From positions 62,001-126,000 of the forward strand of contig ONEY01000009.1 of the NCBI GenBank assembly GCA_900316965.1: a DNA stretch of 64,000 nt, written 5' to 3'. Source of the DNA: an uncultured Bacteroidales bacterium (GTDB lineage Bacteria > Bacteroidota > Bacteroidia > Bacteroidales > P3). The notes under the pieces were generated by a model that made no database searches, had not been told where the DNA came from, and worked only from the letters and a program-made list of their open reading frames with translations. Every line of letters begins with the position of its first letter. The first letter of the stretch is position 1. This document shows, piece by piece, positions 8,700-15,630 of this stretch. The position numbers were made by a program, and so were the translations under genes.

Positions 8700-9953
8700 T
8701 TATTCTCCGAAGACGGTAACAGCCTCTTTCATGCGCTGTCTTACTGGTACTCCAAATGGACACCTTTGTTCGCAGGCGCCGCATCCCACGCATTCAGAGG
8801 CGTGGTGAGAGAGTTTGTCGTATTCGGCTTGAGCCTGAGCTTTGTCTTTGTCGGATTTTGCTGCTTTGTCGAGCAATTCGTTCACTTTGGCTATGTCTAT
8901 TCCTGCAGGACACGGTGAGCAATGGTTGCAGTATGTACATCCAGTGCTCTTTTCGTTTGATTCTTCTGTTGATTTGTCTGTACCACCGACTACTGCCGCT
9001 GTAAAGTTGCGCTCAGCGTCGGTTGCGTGTAAATATTTAAGGTCGTCTAGAAGTTCTTCTTTGTTTTTTGCTCCGCAGATGGCTGTAGCTACGCAAGGGT
9101 AGTTAAGGCAATAGCTTATACACTGGGTTGATGTGAGTTTCACGCCCAGAGGGGAGTCCTCTTTGAGTAGTCGACCGCCACCTCCAAATACTTTCATGAC
9201 GGTGATGGCGATGTTGTTGCGTTGGCAGTAGTTGTAGAGTTCTACACGTTTGGGGTCGAGACCGGCATTAAGGTTGTCAAAGCTGCCTTTGTCCCAAGGT
9301 AAAACATCTGGTTGCATTCTGTCGAAAAGAGGATTCAGGCTGAACATCAGAACCTCAATTAGACCACTCTTGACAGCTGCCAAGGCGGCGTTGATATTGT
9401 GGCTGCTTACGCCTATGTGTTTTATTTTTCCTTCGGCCTTAAGTTGCTTGACGTAGTCCATGAAGGGGCTGTTCTCTATCTCCTCCCATTCTGATGTCTT
9501 GTCGACAATATGTATCATTCCCACTTCGATATGATCAGTTTCCAGAAGTCTTAGCATTTCTTCGAAGCCTTTCTTTGTTTTTTCAAGGTCTCTGGTTCTC
9601 TCATATTGTGTGCCATTCCAGTACGAGCCAATGTGACCTTGGATTATCATTTGGTCGCGGCGACCACGAAGGGCATATCCGATGTTGCTTCGAGTTATAG
9701 GGTTGGCATCGTAAATGTCGATATAGTTCATGCCGCTGTCGAGGACGATGTCCATGAAGGCGCGGGCCTGTGCTGTGTCCATCTCTTCAAAAGCTCCGCA
9801 GCCAATGCTTAATTCGCTAACTTTGAGTCCTGTGTTTCCGAGTTCGTTATAATTCATGGCAGGATTCATCTTGACGTTCTCTTTGTTGATTGTCGAGCAA
9901 GCGCAGAAGGTGAATGCTGCGGCAGCAATCAAAATGATGATGATTTGTTTCAT
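8700..9953 (-). CDS. Aldo/keto reductase-fold lipoprotein with two 4Fe-4S ferredoxin motifs
   Basis: The protein has 417 residues. The N-terminus (MKQIIIILIAAAAFTFCACS) looks like a lipoprotein signal, with a candidate lipidated Cys in FCAC. Residues about 34-300 form an aldo/keto reductase barrel (NYNELGNTGLKVSELSIGCG). The C-terminus holds two cysteine clusters, CTYCNHCSPCP and CVGCGACEQRCP, typical of bacterial 4Fe-4S ferredoxin-like tails. In the usual catalytic tetrad, Tyr and Lys appear replaced: NYIDIYDANPI stands where YIDTADxYG is expected and IIQGHIG where IxTK is expected. The Asp and the His in MIHI remain. Classical NADPH-dependent carbonyl reduction is therefore doubtful. If translation began at Met29 (9869) the protein would be cytosolic, but the signal-like N-terminus is well formed. 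Confidence 0.85.
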   Translation of the reverse strand: MKQIIIILIAAAAFTFCACSTINKENVKMNPAMNYNELGNTGLKVSELSIGCGAFEEMDTAQARAFMDIVLDSGMNYIDIYDANPITRSNIGYALRGRRDQMIIQGHIGSYWNGTQYERTRDLEKTKKGFEEMLRLLETDHIEVGMIHIVDKTSEWEEIENSPFMDYVKQLKAEGKIKHIGVSSHNINAALAAVKSGLIEVLMFSLNPLFDRMQPDVLPWDKGSFDNLNAGLDPKRVELYNYCQRNNIAITVMKVFGGGGRLLKEDSPLGVKLTSTQCISYCLNYPCVATAICGAKNKEELLDDLKYLHATDAERNFTAAVVGGTDKSTEESNEKSTGCTYCNHCSPCPAGIDIAKVNELLDKAAKSDKDKAQAQAEYDKLSHHASECVGCGACEQRCPFGVPVRQRMKEAVTVFGE

Positions 9954-10032
9954 GTGTTGGAATTGATTATGTGATGTGTAATTAATTGAATAAAAGTTAA
10001 ATGGCCAGTAGTAGCTGGATGTCTCTGTTTTG

Positions 10033-10066
10033 CAAAGATACGTAATGTTTCTTTATGCAATTCAAA
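10033..10066 (-). promoter_or_regulatory. Promoter of the aldo/keto reductase gene
   Basis: On the minus strand TTTG (10063-10066) and TATCTTTG (10033-10040) are separated by 22 bases, about 80 bases upstream of the start codon at 9953. Confidence 0.5.
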
Positions 10067-10243
10067 AACTGACATTTTGACATTGTAATAACTGCAAAAA
10101 ATAGTCAAAATCGGAAATTATGACATGAATTGTGTTTTGGCATAGGATTTGATGGATAAAAGGGTGAAAGCGATTGAGATGAAGGTTGAGAGAAGAGAGA
10201 GGCTTTCAAAAATAAAGACAAACAATAATAAACAAAAAAAATA

Positions 10244-10250
10244 AAGGAGG
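10244..10250 (+). promoter_or_regulatory. Strong Shine-Dalgarno site of hsp20
   Basis: The sequence aaggagg ends 8 bases before the ATG at 10259. Such a near-perfect anti-SD match is unusual for this phylum, where most genes in the window have weak or no SD. It fixes the hsp20 start and suggests very efficient translation. Confidence 0.75.
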
Positions 10251-10258
10251 ACAAAACC

Positions 10259-10702
10259 ATGTTAGTAGCAAGAAGAAACAATGACCTTATGAGCACGATG
10301 TTCAACGAACTTTTGGATTGGAACCGTTGGAATGGTCTCTGCACAACAGAAGAACAAACCACAACACCCAAAATGAACGTCAGCGAATCGGAAAAAGACT
10401 ATCGTCTGGAGCTCTGCATTCCAGGAATGAACAAAGAGGATTTGACTCTGAGTGTCGATGCCGATAACAATCTGGTCATAGAGATGCAGAAAAAAGAGGA
10501 GAAAAAGGAAGAGGAAGACAAGCGTCACTATCTACGTCGCGAGTTCAGCTCGGTACAGTTCAAGCAAATGCTTACACTTCCGGAGAACGTCAAGAAAGAG
10601 GATATTGGCGCCAAGGTAGAGAATGGTATTCTTTTGGTGACGCTGCCTAAGTACACTCCAGAGGAGCAGAAGCAGTTGGCTCAAACAATCACCATAGAGT
10701 AA
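10259..10702 (+). CDS. Hsp20/alpha-crystallin small heat-shock protein
   Basis: This 147-residue cytoplasmic ATP-independent chaperone would hold unfolded proteins in oligomeric assemblies. The alpha-crystallin domain spans about residues 38-135. It has the typical strands (MNVSESEKDYRLELCIPGMNKEDL), the conserved A-x-x-x-n-G-(I/V)-L signature as AKVENGILLVTLPK, and a very charged middle loop (MQKKEEKKEEEDKRH). The short C-terminal tail lacks a clear IxI oligomerisation motif apart from TITIE. It is monocistronic, with an unusually strong SD upstream and a terminator 26 bases behind the stop. That fits a stress-induced, highly expressed gene. Confidence 0.95.
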   Translation: MLVARRNNDLMSTMFNELLDWNRWNGLCTTEEQTTTPKMNVSESEKDYRLELCIPGMNKEDLTLSVDADNNLVIEMQKKEEKKEEEDKRHYLRREFSSVQFKQMLTLPENVKKEDIGAKVENGILLVTLPKYTPEEQKQLAQTITIE

Positions 10703-10727
10703 TCACTTGGGGATAACAAAATGTAAA

Positions 10728-10756
10728 AGACGGTCAGTCGACCGTCTTTTTTTTTA
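10728..10756 (+). terminator. Intrinsic terminator behind hsp20
   Basis: An 8-bp stem (agacggtc / gaccgtct) with a 4-base loop is followed by nine T residues. It abuts the 3' end of the convergent tsaE gene. Confidence 0.9.
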
Positions 10757-11185
10757 TTCATTTATGACTTTTGCCGTCAGTGTCCTTAGGCCGGCGGCTT
10801 CTGTTATGTCTATACGAAGGTAGTGATCGGGGAGGATGCTCTCAATTTTTTCTGTCCATTCAGTAAAGCAATAGTAGCCAGAATAGAAATATTCCTCGTA
10901 ACCTATGTCGTAGGCTTCCTCGATTTTTTTGAGTCGATAGAAGTCGAAGTGATAGATAGGCTCGCCCTCCGAGTCGCTGTATTCGTTGACAATGGCGAAA
11001 GTGGGGCTGCTGACATTTTGTTCAACCCCCAACTGTCGGCAAAGCTCTTTGATAAGTGTTGTTTTGCCCACACCCATTGAGCCGAAGAAGGCGAAGAAAC
11101 GTTCTTGAGGGAAGAGTGAGAGCAACTGTTCGGCCACAGCAGGCAAGTCGTCAGCAGTATAGTTGGAAACAGAATGTTCTGTCAT
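10754..11185 (-). CDS. tsaE: tRNA threonylcarbamoyladenosine biosynthesis ATPase TsaE
   Basis: TsaE (YjeE) is the ATPase partner of TsaB/TsaD in N6-threonylcarbamoyladenosine (t6A37) synthesis on ANN-decoding tRNAs. The 143-residue length is typical. The P-loop is GSMGVGKTTL (about 35-44), the SSPTFAIVNEY motif follows, and YHFDFYRLK and the FTEWTEKIE region complete the family pattern. It is the last gene of a minus-strand run with DUF4293 and DoxX upstream, 81 bases after the DUF4293 stop. Its stop lies inside the T tract of the hsp20 terminator. Confidence 0.95.
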   Translation of the reverse strand: MTEHSVSNYTADDLPAVAEQLLSLFPQERFFAFFGSMGVGKTTLIKELCRQLGVEQNVSSPTFAIVNEYSDSEGEPIYHFDFYRLKKIEEAYDIGYEEYFYSGYYCFTEWTEKIESILPDHYLRIDITEAAGLRTLTAKVINE

Positions 11186-11266
11186 GAATAATATGAACGT
11201 TTATTATGTTTTATAGATTAATAGGTGCGATGTATATTATCATATTTTCCGATGATTTCGGTAATG

Positions 11267-11740
11267 TTAGCGAAGGCGGTCGGCGGCACGCACTTTTATT
11301 TCGTCCTTGCGAATTGCGCGTTGGGCAAGAAATATCAAGATGACAGACACGATGGGAGCTATGGTGCCGGGAGTGAGCATATTTGTAGTGATATCGCCAG
11401 TCATAAGTCCTGTGTCGGTAAGAGCTTTAAGGTATCCGCCGCTGCCACCTGTCCCATTGATGGCCCAGAAGAATATGAGGAATATCAGTACGACGTTGAA
11501 AAGGAAAGCAAAAGCTAAGACGCGCATTTGCAAAATTCTATTTTTGAACATAAAGATACAGATGAGGATTATGACGCCGGTGAGTGCTGTCATGATGCTC
11601 AAAATCCATTTGCCGGACATGTTCACGGTGTCGTCGCCAATAAAGTGATAGTCTTGCATATCTTCGGAGAGAACGGATTGAGTATTTGTAAGTTGCAGAG
11701 CAGCGCTGATGTCGCCGTTGGGAGTGGCTCTTTGAAGCAT
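11267..11740 (-). CDS. DUF4293 family membrane protein, apparently missing its first helix
   Basis: The protein has 157 residues and three clear membrane helices at about 44-65, 71-93 and 120-140, ending in RKDEIKVRAADRLR. That tail and the MLQR start recall the Bacteroidota-specific DUF4293 family. In that family, as I remember it, MLQR is followed at once by a first transmembrane helix; here it is followed by polar sequence (ATPNGDISAALQLTN). A stop codon sits two codons upstream of the ATG, so the start cannot be moved. The gene lies 49 bases behind the DoxX gene on the same strand. Function is unknown. Family assignment is moderately sure and the lost helix is an inference. Confidence 0.65.
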   Translation of the reverse strand: MLQRATPNGDISAALQLTNTQSVLSEDMQDYHFIGDDTVNMSGKWILSIMTALTGVIILICIFMFKNRILQMRVLAFAFLFNVVLIFLIFFWAINGTGGSGGYLKALTDTGLMTGDITTNMLTPGTIAPIVSVILIFLAQRAIRKDEIKVRAADRLR

Positions 11741-11789
11741 AGTTTATTGAGGATTGTTGATTATACGATATGATTTATTATATTTTGTG

Positions 11790-12956
11790 TTAGTCGATTT
11801 CGAAAGGGAAGTCCTTTATTTTGTCTATGTTTTTGTAGTGCCATTTGCCTTTGACGGTGGCGTTGTGAAGTACGATAAAACCGGGGTTGCTGCGAAGCAT
11901 AGCTTCTAGCGCTTTCTCGTCGCCGAAGAAGTATTCGGCATCGATCATGTCGTTTTGATACAGCAGTTCTAGTATTTCGTTTTCCTCGGCATTGGTGATG
12001 ATGGCGAAGCGTATGCCGCGTTCTTCTGCCAACTGTTTTGCTTCAGCAATGGCGGAGATGCCTCTCTCGTCAACTTCGCCGATATGGTGTATTGTGCATA
12101 CCAGAACAGGACCATCGGTTGCGCCAATTATGTCGATTGTGTAGTCGTTGCCGTCGGCGTCCATGAGTGGGAAAGAGACAACGCTGTCGTTTTTGGGGTC
12201 GCGTATTTCATAAGGGCTTATTGTGCTGGTACCGACCCATTCCCATTGTTCAAACCATTCTGGACTTTGTTTTGTGAGCTCTTTGGAATCCATAGTTACA
12301 AATTCGCCCGTAGCTTTGTTGCGGTAAGTGACTTCGTTGGTGGTTTCAAGACCTTCGTCGAGGTTGGCAATCATTACGTTGCCCACTTTCCATGGACGGA
12401 AATCGAGTACAGGTTCGTTGTTGATGTTGTAAAGTCCAAAAATGACCATGGCGGCGATTGCTGCTATCGACACTAAAATGTCACGCTCGAGGCTTTTACG
12501 GCGAGGCCAACGTCGAGTAATGAAGATGAACACTGTTGGCACGTCGAGGACAACATTTTTCCAGAATGTTTCCCAGTTGGTGAGTTTAACAAAGTCGCCG
12601 AAGCACCCGCAGTCACTCACTTTGTTTGAGATGGCGTCATAGAGTGTTGTGACGGTGAAGAAAGCCATCATAAGCAATAACAACCATGCCGACAATTTTC
12701 TGAACGATCCTGTTAGGAGTAAGACTCCTACTAAGAACTCGGCTGTGATCAATGCCATAGAGAGAAAAGGAGCCAAAGGTAAAGCCCATTCAAAGGATAT
12801 GCTGCCAAAGCTCCATGCTGTCATGTACTCTTCCACTTTGAATGCGGTACCCAGAGGGTCGACGCCTTTGGTGAAGCTGGAGAAGATGAATACCAGGCCC
12901 ACAAACCAGCGGGAGATAATTCTTAGGGTTTTTGTTGTTTTGTTTTCTGCTATCAT
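11790..12956 (-). CDS. DoxX/MauE-like membrane protein with periplasmic thioredoxin-like tail
   Basis: The protein has 388 residues. Residues about 10-165 form a four-helix DoxX/MauE-type membrane domain (RWFVGLVFIFSSFTKGVDP; KVSDCGCFGDFVKLT with the paired cysteines seen in MauE-like proteins), followed by one more helix (SIAAIAAMVIFGLYNI). The C-terminal 210 residues look like a periplasmic thioredoxin-fold remnant (GPVLVCTIHHIGE... GIRFAIITNAEE... PGFIVLHNATVKGKW) with no CxxC active site. MauE-like proteins support disulfide formation or electron transfer; the substrate here is unknown. It follows the DUF1599 gene by 61 bases and precedes DUF4293 by 49, suggesting one operon. Confidence 0.85.
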   Translation of the reverse strand: MIAENKTTKTLRIISRWFVGLVFIFSSFTKGVDPLGTAFKVEEYMTAWSFGSISFEWALPLAPFLSMALITAEFLVGVLLLTGSFRKLSAWLLLLMMAFFTVTTLYDAISNKVSDCGCFGDFVKLTNWETFWKNVVLDVPTVFIFITRRWPRRKSLERDILVSIAAIAAMVIFGLYNINNEPVLDFRPWKVGNVMIANLDEGLETTNEVTYRNKATGEFVTMDSKELTKQSPEWFEQWEWVGTSTISPYEIRDPKNDSVVSFPLMDADGNDYTIDIIGATDGPVLVCTIHHIGEVDERGISAIAEAKQLAEERGIRFAIITNAEENEILELLYQNDMIDAEYFFGDEKALEAMLRSNPGFIVLHNATVKGKWHYKNIDKIKDFPFEID

Positions 12957-13017
12957 TATTGTGTTTCCTTATTTTTTGAAATAATGTTTTATAACCTTGA
13001 AAGATTCTGATGACGAT

Positions 13018-13575
13018 CTATTCTTTTTCTTTATTCTCGTTCTCATTGAGACGGATAAGGCAGAAGAGAGAGTAGTTAATGATATCCATATAGCCACCTT
13101 CGACGCCTTCGCTGATCAGCGTTTTTCCGTTGTTATCCTCGATTTGTTTTATGCGTCTCAGTTTCATGAGGATGAGGTCAGTCATGGAGCTCACTCTCAT
13201 CTGGCGCCAAGCCTCGCCATAGTCGTGGTTTTTGGCGAGCATGAGATCGACGGTGCGTTTCAGGTGCTTGTCGTACAGAGCCATAGTGGTGTCGATATCC
13301 AACTCTTGGCGTTTGTCGTCGCACAACTCTTGTTGTATTAACGCCATCACGGCATAGTTGACCATAGCGATGTATTCATCGCGAGGGTCGTCGCCTATAA
13401 TGTTTTCGCCAAGTTCTTCGATGTTGCGAATGCGGTTTGCTTTAATAAATATCTGGTCGGTGATTGACGACATGCGCAATATGCGCCATGATGTGCCGTA
13501 GTCGCGAGTTTTTTTGAAGAAAACATTGCGGCACACGTCAATCTCTTTTGCAAATTGTTGTTCAGTGACGGTCAT
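13018..13575 (-). CDS. DUF1599 family protein with two internal repeats
   Basis: I take the start at 13575 (MTVTEQQFAKEID...); a longer frame to 13659 would run through the divergent promoter region. The protein has 185 residues built from two similar halves. FFKKTRDYGTSWRILRMSS...DQIFIKANRI corresponds to MLAKNHDYGEAWRQMRVSS...DLILMKLRRI, each followed by a short loop and an (M/I)xNYxxxxLI helix. This matches the all-helical DUF1599 family, which has been linked to nucleotide modification. Biochemical function is unknown to me. The gene is divergent from folP with 52 bases between starts and heads the DoxX-DUF4293-tsaE run. Confidence 0.8.
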   Translation of the reverse strand: MTVTEQQFAKEIDVCRNVFFKKTRDYGTSWRILRMSSITDQIFIKANRIRNIEELGENIIGDDPRDEYIAMVNYAVMALIQQELCDDKRQELDIDTTMALYDKHLKRTVDLMLAKNHDYGEAWRQMRVSSMTDLILMKLRRIKQIEDNNGKTLISEGVEGGYMDIINYSLFCLIRLNENENKEKE

Positions 13576-13627
13576 AAAAAATAGTAAAAAAACAATATTA
13601 AAACGACCTGAACGTTGTTTTATTGTT

Positions 13628-14500
13628 ATGACAGAAAAGAAATCTTTCAAACCATTCACAATAAGATGCGGAGCGCGGCTAATAAGCTATGATCGTCCTG
13701 CGGTTATGGGTATTCTCAACGCAACAGCCGACTCGTTTTATGATGGGGGACGCTATGGTACAGAGAAACAGCTTCTTGATCATGCTGAGGCTATGCTCAA
13801 AGAGGGGGCAGACATTATTGACATTGGAGCGGTGTCTACCAGACCTGGAGCGGTTTTGCTGACGCCCGAAGAGGAAGCCCGCAGATTAGCTCCCCTTGTC
13901 ACCGCTTTGCGTAAAATGGTGTCAGAAGTCGTAATCTCAGTTGACACATGTTTTGCATTACCTGCCAAGGTGGCTGTTGAAGCTGGCGCCGATATCATAA
14001 ACGACATTAGTGGAGGTGCATTCGACAGCGAAATGTTCTCTACTGTCGCAAATCTTGCTGTGCCATACGTGTTGATGCACAATCCACTTGGTTCCAAAGA
14101 CAATCCGTCGGGGCGAGGTGTGGAAGGAGAGTGTGACATAAAAACTGTTGTGAAAGAGCTATCCCAGAAGAATGCACAGTTGCGCCAAATGGGAGTCGCA
14201 GACGTTATCATAGATCCAGGTTTTGGTTTCTCGAAAAATCTTGATCAGAACTATGCATTGATGATGAGCCTCGGAGAATTGAGGAATCTTTTCCCCGACA
14301 ATCCACTTTTGGTTGCTTTGTCGCGCAAATCTATGATATACAAGTTGCTTGAAACAGATCCTGATGATGCACTTGTGGGAACAATAGCACTTCACACAGC
14401 CGCCTTGATGCAAGGAGCACAGATTCTGAGGGTTCATGATGTCCGCGAGGCTCGCCAAACCATTGATGTCGTCGAAAAAATGATGAAGTCAACCAAATAA
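13628..14500 (+). CDS. folP: Dihydropteroate synthase
   Basis: FolP condenses p-aminobenzoate with dihydropterin pyrophosphate in folate synthesis and is the sulfonamide target. I choose the start at 13628 (MTEKKSFKPF), giving 290 residues; the longer frame to 13514 overlaps the divergent gene. Motifs: GILNATADSFYDGG (28-41) for substrate binding, IDIGAVSTRPGA for the conserved DxG(A)xSTRPG loop, INDISGG, and DPGFGFSKN near residue 200. Ala replaces Glu in the usual GGES-like position of the STRPG loop, a tolerable variation. cdaA follows after 45 bases, the usual Bacteroidota order. Confidence 0.96.
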   Translation: MTEKKSFKPFTIRCGARLISYDRPAVMGILNATADSFYDGGRYGTEKQLLDHAEAMLKEGADIIDIGAVSTRPGAVLLTPEEEARRLAPLVTALRKMVSEVVISVDTCFALPAKVAVEAGADIINDISGGAFDSEMFSTVANLAVPYVLMHNPLGSKDNPSGRGVEGECDIKTVVKELSQKNAQLRQMGVADVIIDPGFGFSKNLDQNYALMMSLGELRNLFPDNPLLVALSRKSMIYKLLETDPDDALVGTIALHTAALMQGAQILRVHDVREARQTIDVVEKMMKSTK

Positions 14501-14545
14501 TTTTTTGTATTCATTTTCAATCAAAAACATTTCATTTTACAAATC

Positions 14546-15328
14546 ATGCATGGATTTCCAACAATAACAATAGTCGATATTATAGACATCCTGCTTGTGG
14601 CTTTTATAGCTTACAATATCTACAAAGCCGTGCGAGGAACAAATGTGTTGCGTATTTTCTGGGCAGTAGTAATCATTTATGTTTTGTGGCAGCTGGCAAC
14701 TTTGTTCAGCATGAGACTTACTGCCACCATATTGGGACAGTTTATATCGATAGGTTTGATATTGCTTATTATTGTTTTCCAGCCAGAAATAAGGCGTTTT
14801 CTGTTAATGGTAGGCACCAAGACAACTATCGATGGCGACAGCCTGCTCAAAAGGCTTCGTTTCTGGAGGAAAAGCATGAACACCAAAAACAACAGTGTCG
14901 ACCTGGAACCCTACGTGCTGGCGTGCATGCACATGTCGCAAACCAAGACGGGTGCGCTGATAGTCTTCATACGTCAGAACGAAGTTAACGACATAATAGC
15001 CTCAGGTGAGATTATCGATGCCAAAGTGTCGTCGGCGTTGTTGGAAACCCTATTTTTCAAGAATTCACCATTGCACGATGGAGCTGTACTTGTTAAAGGC
15101 AACACTGTTGTCGCTGCGCGATGTATATTGCCTGTATCGTCCAATCTCGACATTGACCCCAATCTTGGATTGCGCCATCGTTCGGCGATAGGAGTTACGG
15201 AACAGTTGGATGTTATTTCGGTGATAGTAAGCGAAGAAACGGGAGCTATCTCGTATGCAGTTGGCGGAGAAATACACCATGATGTTACGCCTTCCCAATT
15301 GAAACAATACCTTGAGTCGGCATTATAA
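14546..15328 (+). CDS. cdaA: Diadenylate cyclase CdaA
   Basis: CdaA makes cyclic di-AMP from two ATP at the membrane. The 260 residues have three N-terminal membrane helices (about 9-25, 35-55, 62-80) and a DAC catalytic domain with both hallmark motifs, DGA (178-180, in LHDGAVLV) and RHR (210-212, in LRHRSAIG). The length is typical of the CdaA/YbbP class, as opposed to DisA. It lies 45 bases behind folP, a frequent pairing, while the glmM partner common in Firmicutes is absent. Confidence 0.95.
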   Translation: MHGFPTITIVDIIDILLVAFIAYNIYKAVRGTNVLRIFWAVVIIYVLWQLATLFSMRLTATILGQFISIGLILLIIVFQPEIRRFLLMVGTKTTIDGDSLLKRLRFWRKSMNTKNNSVDLEPYVLACMHMSQTKTGALIVFIRQNEVNDIIASGEIIDAKVSSALLETLFFKNSPLHDGAVLVKGNTVVAARCILPVSSNLDIDPNLGLRHRSAIGVTEQLDVISVIVSEETGAISYAVGGEIHHDVTPSQLKQYLESAL

Positions 15329-15362
15329 TTCAAAAGTTTTTTTTGCCATATTGTAATATTTA

Positions 15363-15394
15363 GCCCTTCAGAAACGTCTTATATTTTGAAGGGC
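15363..15394. other. Stem-loop behind cdaA
   Basis: Inverted arms gcccttca / tgaagggc (8 bp, 16-base loop) lie 34 bases past the cdaA stop. No clean T run follows on the + strand, so terminator function is uncertain. The rest of the 300-base gap holds only the promoter of the following protease gene. Confidence 0.45.
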
Positions 15395-15543
15395 AAAAAG
15401 TATGTTATCATGTCTTCATTGACTAATTGTCGTCAATAGGTCGATTTGGTTTTGTATTGTTGTCCCCAATTACAAGAAGAGACGGACGTAAACCCAATAA
15501 AGACATAAAACAAATAGCTAATAAATAATAAAAGCATTAATAT

Positions 15544-15576
15544 TTTGTATTCCTTAAAATAAAATAGTTATTTTTG
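15544..15576 (+). promoter_or_regulatory. Promoter of the M16 protease gene
   Basis: TTTG (15544-15547), a 21-base spacer and TATTTTTG (15569-15576), about 55 bases upstream of the start codon. This is a near-consensus Bacteroidota promoter. Confidence 0.7.
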
Positions 15577-15630
15577 CAAATTGGAAAATTGTCAAATAAT
15601 TAAATAATCAACTAAAATTCAGTAACAAAA

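Noticed and set aside
10138..10153. Sigma-54 promoter (TGGCATA-GGAT-TTGAT) upstream of hsp20
   Set aside because: The essential GC of the -12 element reads GA, and no enhancer-binding regulator is nearby.
13514..13627. Longer N-terminus for dihydropteroate synthase
   Set aside because: It would overlap the divergent DUF1599 gene; the start at 13628 matches the family length.
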